This document shows, one piece after another, positions 13,966 through 23,300 of a DNA stretch of 32,226 nucleotides (the stretch's first letter is position 1; every line of letters starts with the position of its first letter). The translations under genes were made by a program, and so were the position numbers. The notes beneath the pieces were generated by a model. It saw only the letters and a list, made by a program, of their open reading frames with translations. It ran no database searches and had not been told where the DNA came from. This stretch comes from Cyanobacteria bacterium REEB67 (GTDB lineage: Bacteria; Cyanobacteriota; Vampirovibrionia; Obscuribacterales; Obscuribacteraceae): assembly GCA_018971775.1 (NCBI GenBank), contig JAGXAB010000071.1, positions 1 through 32,226 on the forward strand, given 5' to 3'.

Positions 13966-15357
13966 TTGAATATCAATAGGCAATTGCGGGCGGCGATTTA
14001 CGCTCGGGTATCAACGACCGATCAAAATCCGGAGTCGCAGCTTCAGGATTTGAGAAAGTACGTGCAAGACCGTGGCTTCGTTCTCTACAAAGAGTATGTC
14101 GATCACGTGACAGGCGATTTCGGCAAGCGAAAGCGACGCCGGAAGAAGCCCGAATTAGCCTACGAAGAGTTGATGAGCGACGCAAGAAAGCGCCTCATTG
14201 ACTGTGTCATTGTCTGGCAGTTCGACAGGTTTGCACGGTCGCTGTCAGTTCTCATTGGAGCGCTTGAGGAGTTTGGCAAGCTGGGCGTAGATTTTATCAG
14301 CTACAAGCAGGACATCGATACAACAACGCCGATGGGGAGACTGTTTTTTAACATCATCGGATCATTTGCCGAATTTGAAAAAGAGATGATCGTAGCAAGA
14401 GTACGAGCAGGCCTGGCCAATGCTAAGGAAAAGGGAGTTCGCTTGGGCCGGCCCGAGAAAGATCCCAGCGCGAGCGCGCGCATAGCAGCACTTCGGGAGG
14501 AGGGCTTGTCTCTGAGAGAGATTGGCCGAAAAGAGAATCTGACAGGTGCAGGGGTGTTAAAGATTTTACAGCGTCGCAAAGATCAAGTGTCCGCAGGCGG
14601 GGCCGTTACAGCAGTTACCGAGCCAGTGCAGGAGCTGCCTCCAAGAGGGCCCAACGTGAGGGGCAACGTGGTTTCAATTGCAAAGAAAGATAATGCGGCA
14701 CCACCACCAGTATCGCAGATTTATCAAATTATTATCGTGATTTGCGACGTGGTCCCGCCAATCTGGCGTCAGGTGCAGATTTCTAGTAACACAACTCTAG
14801 GCGATTTTTCGGATATTATTCACCTTCTCTTTGATTGGGAAGGCTATCATCTGCACAGATTCGAGTGCGCTGGACCATTCGGCCGAAGCGGAGCGGAGCT
14901 TGATCTGGAAGAAAGCAAAACGACCCTGGCCGAATTGAAATTACAGCCGGGAGACAGACTCTTCTATGAGTACGACTTTGGAGACAGCTGGATTCACGAG
15001 ATCATTTTCGAGAAGGTTGTGCCAGCAAGCAACCGAAAAACGTATCCATCATGCACTGCCGGTGCAAAAGCAGGGCCACCTGAGGACTGTGGTGGTGCGG
15101 ACGCCTATAATTATGCCCGCGACGGCCTAAAAAAACCGAATGGCAAGAAGCGCCGAAACCGGCTGCCACACGGAATGAGAGAATTTTACAGGGAGAACTA
15201 CCCAAATTTTGATCCAGATAAGTTCGATATAGCTGCAGTCAACAGGAAGCTGGCTGAGTTGGCACATGAGAACATGAAGGCGGCTACACCTGAAAACGAG
15301 CTGCCAAAACCCAAACTTCGGAAACACTTCCACGAACGACCAGATTCTCTTAAATGA
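13966..15357 (+). CDS. Serine recombinase fused to a pRiA4b ORF-3-like domain
   Basis: This 463-residue protein has two modules. Residues about 8-150 are a resolvase/invertase catalytic domain: nucleophile Ser16 in YARVSTTDQN, the DR motif in WQFDRFARSL, and the GxxxAEFEKEMIVARVRAGL helix. An HTH follows at about 170-205 (LSLREIGRKENLTGAGVLKI). After a linker, residues about 255-440 match the pRiA4b ORF-3-like family (PF07929): PPIWRQVQI, YEYDFGDSWIHEI, YPSC and GPPEDCGG. That domain is usually a separate protein linked to mobile elements. The start is TTG 13966, the only start codon before the catalytic Ser. It may resolve plasmid multimers. Confidence 0.9.
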   Translation: MNINRQLRAAIYARVSTTDQNPESQLQDLRKYVQDRGFVLYKEYVDHVTGDFGKRKRRRKKPELAYEELMSDARKRLIDCVIVWQFDRFARSLSVLIGALEEFGKLGVDFISYKQDIDTTTPMGRLFFNIIGSFAEFEKEMIVARVRAGLANAKEKGVRLGRPEKDPSASARIAALREEGLSLREIGRKENLTGAGVLKILQRRKDQVSAGGAVTAVTEPVQELPPRGPNVRGNVVSIAKKDNAAPPPVSQIYQIIIVICDVVPPIWRQVQISSNTTLGDFSDIIHLLFDWEGYHLHRFECAGPFGRSGAELDLEESKTTLAELKLQPGDRLFYEYDFGDSWIHEIIFEKVVPASNRKTYPSCTAGAKAGPPEDCGGADAYNYARDGLKKPNGKKRRNRLPHGMREFYRENYPNFDPDKFDIAAVNRKLAELAHENMKAATPENELPKPKLRKHFHERPDSLK

Positions 15358-15596
15358 GACAAACCAGTCGATTGCAAGTCTTGCTGATTTCTATAGTAGA
15401 AGCCGAATTTTTGAAAAAAGAAAAGTGCGCGGATGCCTAGCTAGGCGGTCGAACGTAACAGTTTTAAGCCATCTGAGCGAGTCGTTTTTATAATCATGTA
15501 TGATGGCGAATCTGGAGCCTTGGCTTCTGGAAACAGTTTAATAATTGGCGGCTGACTAACCAATCCCTTTTCCCAATCAAATTTTCAGGCCTGAAC

Positions 15597-16151
15597 ATGT
15601 CCAAAACAAGGCAGACAGTCATTAAAACATCAGTGCTGGCTTGTCTTTGTGTCATTTTTTTCACCCCAGCCTTGCCAGCCTGGAGTGACGAATCCTCTAC
15701 CAATGCTTCACGCATTCCGCTCGGCGCCAACAAGAAGCTTCTTTTTAAGACAACGGCTACAGGGGTGAAAATATATAGATATCGCCAGGGACAGAAATCT
15801 CAAAAACCGAGCTGGAGTTTAGTAACACAAGAGGCAACAGTCTTAGATGCGAAAGGGAAAAAAATAGGGCGGTACTTTGACGGAGCCACTTGGAAGTTCG
15901 ACGACGGCGCCATCGTGGTCGGAAAAATGCCGCCCCAAAGTGATGAAAAAGGCATTGAGAGGCCTTATTGGCTGATATTCGACGTAACAGAAGCTATCGG
16001 TCCCAGAGTAAAGGATGTGCGATACGTTAAAAGCATAGAAACCACAAGCGGTCTAGTACCCGCCGAGGGTTATAAGGACGACAAAATTGGAGATGAGCAG
16101 CGCGTACCCTATCGGGCTGAATATTGGTTTTACACTGATTGGTCAAAATAA
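15597..16151 (+). CDS. Secreted DUF3455-family protein
   Basis: This 184-residue protein has a signal peptide (about 1-30, hydrophobic core VLACLCVIFFTPALPAW). The mature part follows the DUF3455 (PF11937) pattern: ATGVKIYRYR, SWSLVTQEATVLDAKGKKIG, FDGATWKFDDGAIVVGK, PYWLIFDV, VKSIETTSGLVPAEGY and a C-terminal RVPYRAEYWFYT. The family is exported and of unknown function. It stands alone on the plus strand, with no recognised partner. The 240 bp before it hold no gene that I can support. Confidence 0.85.
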   Translation: MSKTRQTVIKTSVLACLCVIFFTPALPAWSDESSTNASRIPLGANKKLLFKTTATGVKIYRYRQGQKSQKPSWSLVTQEATVLDAKGKKIGRYFDGATWKFDDGAIVVGKMPPQSDEKGIERPYWLIFDVTEAIGPRVKDVRYVKSIETTSGLVPAEGYKDDKIGDEQRVPYRAEYWFYTDWSK

Positions 16152-16326
16152 CGGAGGCGCAATAGTAATCGATCATTGCGCAAGAACAGAAGTATGGATC
16201 TTTCTTTATCACCTACTGCACAGCAGAATCACAGCACACAACAATATGGGCTAACGGTTAAAGTTTGCGCCGACGAATGAAGCATAATCTTGTTTGCGCA
16301 CCACAATCAATTCCAACCAATTCCGA

Positions 16327-16346
16327 TGACACCAAATAAGGTGTCA
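16327..16346 (+). terminator. Weak candidate terminator after the DUF3455 gene
   Basis: The stem TGACACC/GGTGTCA has a 6-base loop AAATAA. No T-run follows, so termination is uncertain. It lies 180 bp past the stop in an otherwise empty interval. Confidence 0.3.
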
Positions 16347-16406
16347 CCTGTTGCTAGAATCACGCTCGTTTTGCTCAGAACGTGTTACCAGATAGATACT
16401 CCGCTT

Positions 16407-16443
16407 AAAAAGGCGGCCTAGAGCGAAGTTCTCTAGGCCGCCT
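16407..16443 (-). terminator. Strong rho-independent terminator of the TPR gene
   Basis: A perfect 13-bp stem AGGCGGCCTAGAG (16411-16423) with CTCTAGGCCGCCT (16431-16443) and a 7-base loop is followed, on the minus strand, by TTTTAAG. It lies 35 bp after the TPR gene stop. Confidence 0.85.
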
Positions 16444-16477
16444 AATACAATAAAGTTATCTGAACGCTATTTTACGT

Positions 16478-17224
16478 TCATTTTTGGCCGCTCCCAGTCC
16501 TTTCTGGTGGTCCTTGAGTAGGAAACTTAAATCCTAGTTGTTTGGCTTGCTCCACATCTTCAGCGTTACCGCTACGGTTGTTAAGGTAACGTCGACTACA
16601 GGCGCGATTGGCGTAACCGATAGCATAAGAGGGGCAGAGCCTGATCGCCTCAGTAAACATTTCCTCGGCGACTGAGTGCAAACCTTTATTTAGATAGATA
16701 ACCCCTAGGTTGTTTACAGTTAAAGCTATAGTTCTGCGCTCGGCGGATATAGCCGGTTGCGAAGAAATTAGAACATCGTCGATTGCCTTTGCTTTCTGAA
16801 TAGTGATGGTTGCTTTTTCAAAAGCCCCACGCGTAGCGTAGATTTGCGCAAGACTATATAGACTCTCAAGATTAGCGGTACTATCTTTGCCATGTGACTT
16901 TTCAGAAAGGGTTAAGATCTCGTTCCAGAGAGCCTCACATTCGGTATTCTTGCCCTCACTAAAATAGACCCTAGCGAGTTTCTTTTTACAATCCAATACC
17001 TGATCGTCTTTAAGATGGCTGTTTTCAACACGAGCAATGGCATTCTTGTAAATGTCCTCTGCTTCTCTGAAATGATTCTCTTTAATAGCGGCATCAGCAT
17101 TTTGCATAGCTTTTTGCCATCCATCGCTCTGGGCGACAGAAAGCTTTATTGAAGCGAGAAGGACTGTCAGGAGACATATAGTCAAGGATACGCATCTTCT
17201 TGTGCCCGAAATATGGTTTTGCAT
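16478..17224 (-). CDS. Exported TPR-repeat protein
   Basis: This 248-residue protein has an N-terminal signal peptide (about 10-31, LTICLLTVLLASIKLSVAQ), followed by tetratricopeptide repeats. Examples are NADAAIKENHFREAEDIYKN, LESLYSLAQIYATRGAFEKA, TVNNLGVIYLNKGLHSVAEE and IGYANRACSRRYLNN. TPR proteins are protein-binding scaffolds; the location would be periplasm or envelope. AGAAGGA lies six bases before the ATG at 17224. It follows the RHS gene on the same strand after that gene's terminator, so it has its own transcript. Confidence 0.85.
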   Translation of the reverse strand: MQNHISGTRRCVSLTICLLTVLLASIKLSVAQSDGWQKAMQNADAAIKENHFREAEDIYKNAIARVENSHLKDDQVLDCKKKLARVYFSEGKNTECEALWNEILTLSEKSHGKDSTANLESLYSLAQIYATRGAFEKATITIQKAKAIDDVLISSQPAISAERRTIALTVNNLGVIYLNKGLHSVAEEMFTEAIRLCPSYAIGYANRACSRRYLNNRSGNAEDVEQAKQLGFKFPTQGPPERTGSGQK

Positions 17225-17347
17225 TAAGTTCCTTCTTTAGCTTTGAAAGGTACCATCAATAATTTATCATTCCCTCACCTAAATATTTCGCCAAACAAGC
17301 GACCTGGCTTCGATTCACTCAATTTTAATAGCTTTTACGTTCCGAAA

Positions 17348-17376
17348 GAGGGTGTAATTGAGCTAATTACACCCTC
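17348..17376 (-). terminator. Terminator of the RHS gene
   Basis: A perfect 12-bp stem GAGGGTGTAATT/AATTACACCCTC with loop GAGCT is followed on the minus strand by TTTCGG. It lies 13 bp after the RHS stop codon. Confidence 0.75.
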
Positions 17377-17389
17377 CTCCGAACTAAGG

Positions 17390-20300
17390 CTAATACCCTG
17401 CTGGTGCGCCGCCTGCTGGTGCTGCGCCTGCAGGGGCGGCGCTGTAAGGCGCGGTCCCCCCCCCTGGAAGTGCCCAGTATTTGCCTCTGTCATCGGGATT
17501 GCCATTGGCATCAGTACTTCCCGTATCGACAACCGTCGGTATCAGGATGTCGTCTGGATTAGGCCTTGAACCGTTCGACCCATCGTAAGTAGGGAACATC
17601 GTGCCGTCCGGCCATGGGTTCGGGCCATACTGGGTGCCATCGGTTATCACAACCCGCCTTGGCACTTCTTCCATATCACCAGGATCGGTGCCTTCACCCC
17701 AGGGCACAATTCGTGCCGGTACGTTCGTCGTATCATTGGGATCCCCTGGTGTGGTGGTCACTAGACCCATGGGATCAGTAAACTTGAGTGGGCTGCTTCC
17801 CACGTAGGTATAGAGGTTAAAATCCTCTGGTCCCGCATAACCCGCCGGATCAGGCTGTAAGAATCGACCCAAAGCGGGCGAATAATACCTGCGTTTGAAG
17901 TAATACAAGCTCAACTCAGAGTCGTAGCGCTGCGCAGTGAATCCGAACGTTGTGCCAGCGAGCGTTGTAATCTCGCCAAAGGTGCTGTACAGATTCTTGT
18001 TGGTCTCGGCACCAGTATTATCACTGGTCGCAACAATACTACCGACGATATCGGCATGTAAGAAAGTCAATGTTCCGCCGCTGCTGACAGTGATGAGCGG
18101 CTCATCCATCTTGGAGCCATAAACATAGCGATTTTGTAGCGTATTCGCAACACCATCATAATCGGCTATGCGCTGCCAACCGGAATAGATGTAGCGGTTC
18201 TTTGCTGACCCCACGGTCTTCTGTGACTGTCGCTGCACAGGGTCATAAACCATGCTTACGCTGGTACCAGTTTTAGAGGCAGTCAGTAGTTGGTTCTCGG
18301 TATCGAAAGTGTAAGTCCAGGTACCGTCACCGGTCAGGTTCTTGTTGCCATCGTAGCTGTATGTGTTCCCCCCCACTGTTGGATACTTGTTGACGTTGTC
18401 AGCGGTACCATAGGTGGTGCTTGCAGCGCCTGCGGGATGCCACATGTAAGTGCTATCCGATACGTTCACGCTGTTAGGCTCATGAACCAGGTTGAAACCG
18501 TAGGTAAAGGTAACCGCTGAGCCAACGAAGTTGTGAGCGATGCTGGTTATGTCTTCGTTTAGCTGAGGAGTGTAAACGATGGTGGCACCGTTGCTATACG
18601 TCAGCTGAGTCCGTTGAGACAATTGGTTGTAGCTGAAAACAACAGCATTTGTGCTGCTGCCATTGAGCTTAATGTTAGCCAGCCGATTCATCTGGTCAAA
18701 TGTACGGGAGACAAAATAACCATCTGGCCAGGTGGTCTTGGTCCTGTTTCCATTGCTATCCAAAACATGAGTCACGGTCTTACCATCGGGATAAGCTTCC
18801 TGATAGAATCGGCCAGCACTGTCGAACGAGAACAGGAGCGCCCCAGATGACGGATCGCCTGAAACGACAGGCTTACTTGCCTGGAGAAGCCGCCCGGCCA
18901 AATCATAGGTGTTTGTAATGACTGGCTGCCCGGTAGGTGTCTTGGTAGACAGCCGATTCAGCACATCATAAGTGTTTACTACGCTGTTGCCGGAACGGGT
19001 CAGGTGGGTCAGTACGTTGCCATTGGCATCGTATGAGCTGTTTTGCTCGAACGTCGAGTCGGCATAGATCGTCTTGCTTGGCCGATCGAAACCGTCCCAG
19101 GTGTATTGAGTGGTGTTGTTGCGAACATCCTTGATAGAAGCAAGCTTGCCGTTGTTCGTAAACGTTCTGGTATCGCAGACGGTGTTTGTCGGATCGGTAA
19201 CCTGGTTGACCCGGTCAATGGCATCATAGGCGTACTGCCATTCACGGGACTGATTGTCCGTGTATGTTTGCAGCCGATCCTTGCCGTCATAGGTCCAGCT
19301 TGAGCTATTCATCGCCGGATCGACAAGAGTAAGTTTCTTGTTGCTAGCAGAATACGTCCATGTGTAAGTCTGCCACGTTGGCGTGCTCGTGGCCTGGCGC
19401 TGAAGGCTCGTAAGGTTACTGTTATCGTCATATCCGTATTTTGTTAAATACGAAAACGGCGTTGGTTCAGTACGCTGGGTCTTGCGGCGCAAGACATCGA
19501 ACTGGAAGGTGACCTGATTCGTATTCGGATCGGTAACAGCGTTGACGTTGCCGACTGAATCATATCCGAACGATGTAGTCAGGTTCTTGCCTGCCACGAA
19601 GGTCAAAGTCTCCGTAGCCCCGCCACTCGTACTCCCAGTAAAGGTGGTTGTGTTACCTGGAGAAGTTGCAAGCGAAAGTACAGCACCGTTGACATAAGCA
19701 ACAATGCCGAGGGCCGCCAAGCTGGAGTCGCCATTGATTGCATTAGCAAGGCCAGTTGCGATTTTTGCCAAAGTATCGCCGGCCACGACCGTATAAGAAT
19801 CAGACTTCAAACCGCCAGAAAGACCTGCGTCATGAACAGTAACGGTGAGAACATTGCCAACAGTGACAGTACCGCCTACGGTGCAAGTCCAGTTTGTATT
19901 GACGACCAGAGACAGCATCTTTTCGGTTGAGGTGTCATAGGTCATCTGAGTCTGGATGCCAGTTTCATCAATACGGCTGAGCACTTGCCCACGGCTGTTG
20001 TACTTCATGGTGATCAACGGCGTCTGACCATTCACTGCCGGGCGACTGACTGTGAGCAAATTGCCGAAAGTTGGATCGTAAGTATTGGTAGTTGTGTTAC
20101 CTCTCTTGTCTTTGTAGGTCTTGCCTTTGGCCCAAGTCGGATCATAGGTGAACGTGTCGACCACATTGCTCAAACCAGAACCAGGCTTCGGAACTTGTGT
20201 GACAGTGAGCGGATTGGTATTCGCATCCCAACTCCACAGAGTCTGATTTCCCTCGGGATATGTGGCCGCTATTTGCCGATTTAAGCCATCGTAAACATAA

Positions 20301-23300
20301 TCAGTCTTGTATCCCAAAGGATCGATCTGCCGAGTCATTTTACCGAACTTGTTCATGTACCAGACGACGGTATTACCAAGGGGGTCGATGGTAGTAGTAC
20401 GAGATCCAGCGAAGTACAGGTTGAATACCTGCCCCCTGGCGTTGCTCTGTGTTTTGAGGCGGCTCAAAGAATCGTACGTGTTCGTAGTGAAAGCGGTGGT
20501 CGGGAAAGCCGGGTTATAGAACTTCGTGAGCCGGCCCGGCTGATCATACGAATAGGTGTATGCCTTCCCATTCGCATCCGTGAACTGAGTCAGATTTGGG
20601 TTGGAATCCACCGTATAGCTAACCGAACGGCCATTTCCATCTGACACTGAGGTTAGAACGCCCGACGTATAGCTCAATGTCAGCGAACGGCCAAGGCCGT
20701 TGCTGATGCCGGTCAGCAAACCGCTGGTGTACGTGTAAGTGACAGTCACTCCCTGCGGACAAACAATCGTGCTTATCTGACCGGCAGAATTGAAGTTTGT
20801 CTTCATTCCCTGCGGAGTGGTCAGAGTGTACAAGCCACCACTGAGAGTTAGCTTGTTCGGAAAGTTAATCGGAGCGGCATATGAGCCATCTGGCTGCTTG
20901 ATGAAGATCTGATTCTCAGAAGGATAAGCAATAATTACGGAGTTGTTATACATCTGGTCAATCCACCAAGCATCCGCCAGGCTCACGGTGGCAACCTTAG
21001 CAAGGGGCCGTGTTGCATCGGACAGAATATCCGTAGCTACAAACAGCTCAGCAATAGTGGCACTGGCAGGAACAGCGTATTGCTCTCCAAGAGCGAAGAA
21101 TCCATTGCTGGATACGGTGGCTGTGACGTCGTGGGTATGAGTCCAGCCACGGCCCAACGTATTGGAAGAGTATTGGGCAGTTGATTTGTAAAAGCGGCCG
21201 AAACTGACGCTATAAGGAAACTGGCCACTGCCTACATCCAGGTCAGCTGTGTCCAGAGCGTAGGAACCATCGAACATACCAATTGGTTCGGCAAAATACT
21301 TGCCGGGGTCGTCCTTCGACTTATCCTTCTTGTTCGGATCGCCGTTGTCCTTGCCACCCTTAAAGCTACCGTTGATGATACCGAAAGCGCCGCTACTTGG
21401 GAAAGCCCAATAGCCCCAACCGGACCAGAAGGAGCCCACCGTGTTACCGGGATGGTCTCCGATCATGACGGTGTCGCCATATTGGAGATACCAGTTGTAC
21501 AGGTTGGACATATCCGTCGAGTTGTAGCCATTGGCCACAAGTATCGGCGAGATGTTCGCACCTGTAGTCCAGTTGCCACTGGTCCCCAGGTAGATCTTCT
21601 CAAAGGCGATGGTGATGGTTTCGGTGGCGCCGCCGCTCGTGGAAGAGGTGTAGGTTGTCTGATTGGCAGACAGAGACTTCACCAGAATCACGGCTCCAGA
21701 TGATACTGCCGTCACACCAATTGCGGCAAGACTGCTATCGCCATTGATCAAACTCGTGATACCAGTTGCGATAGAAGTGAGGGTATCGCCGGTCAGGACG
21801 GTGTAGGTATCAGACTTCACACCACCGCTCAAGGCGGCATCATGGACCGTAATCGTCAGCGTATTGCCAACGGTAACGGTACCGCCAATGGTGACAACCG
21901 CTGTTCGGTTAGCACTGTCAATAACTGTCGTTGTTGATGTACCAGGGCCGTTGCCGGTCATCTGGGCAAGCGTTGCCGCCTCAAGGGCAACACCGTGCAT
22001 CGAAATGGCAGTGTCGTTGGGCGGCGTCTGGGTGGTGTCGTTGTTCAGGTTATCGCTAGAACCGGAAACACCCCCCAAGTCCGTCCCAGTGAAGGCCGTA
22101 CTGGCGTTGTTGTACTCGATCATACCAACCTGGTGGCTGTAAACGGTGCGACAAGCCTTAATCCTGTTCACCAGATCGGTGACTCGGGAGTTCTGACCAG
22201 CCCAGCGGTAGAATGTGACGGCAAGCTTCTCGCCAAGCACGGGCTCGGAAGCAGAAGAACCGCCGGCAGCCGTGTTTGCGTCAACTTGCGTCTGGTGATA
22301 ATCCATCTGCCCACGACCAAGGTTGCCCCAGGCGTTACCAACGAGGTAGCTCTGGCCGGCATAAATGTTGGACTGCCACCACTGGAAGTTGGTCTGGTAG
22401 AACTGCTGCGCGCTAAGCGGATAGTTGGAAGCCGCATATGCCGGGTGTGTGACGGTGATGTAGATCGAAGTCCACGAACCCGATGGCTGAGCCAAACCGG
22501 TTGCAACCGCTGTGCCATTGAGATAGAGACTCGGCACAAGGCTGTTATAGAACAGAGTCAGACGGGTGCCTGCCAGCAGATCTGAGGTGGTCGACCAGGT
22601 GAAGTCCCAGACGTTGGGATTACTCCAGTTTGGAAACTGCACCTGAAGCGTCGGCTTGAAAGCTGCTGGAACGTCGCCGGTCCACACCGTGGGAACGTCG
22701 CCGGGCATTTCATACGGCAACGACGTTTGCAGGAGTGGGATCGAAGCCGGAACAATGCTTTGGCCGGCGATGAGATCGTCAACCTGTGCGTCCGGTTTAT
22801 TCGTATTGATCCAGTTAACCAGATTGCTCGTCAGGGTCTTTAGATCACGGCGAATATTTGTCCGGTTCATGTTCTGGACAAAGTTGCCGCTGCCGTCGAT
22901 AGTTGCACCGCTTTCTGCATCCGAAAGGAAGGTACTTGCGTTGTAACCCAGGATCGATCCAAGACCGGCCACTGGTGTGGTGAGCGTCAGGGTCTCAGTC
23001 GCACCGCCGCTGGTCGAGGACGTATAGGTAGTCGGATTAACAGACCGTGAAGCCAAGGTAAACTGGGCAGGCGTCGCCGAGCTGAACGATGTGACGCCAA
23101 TTGCAGCCAAGTGGCTATCAGCATTGATAGCATTGCTCAGCGCTGCGGCGATAGTGGACAAGGTGTCAGTGCTCAAGACCGTGTAACTAACAGTCTCGAC
23201 ACCTCCGCTCAGGCCTGCATCATGCACGCTGACCGACAGTACATCACCTGCGGTGCGTGTGCCGCCCAACGCGAAAGTGGTGCGCCGGTTATAAGCCTTC

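Noticed and set aside
17390..17770. Polymorphic toxin tip after the RHS core
   Set aside because: The segment is low-complexity and Pro/Gly-rich, without catalytic motifs, and no immunity gene follows.
22168..22585. Overlapping ORFs of 120-200 codons inside the RHS gene
   Set aside because: They are shadows of the long continuous RHS frame with its YD repeats.
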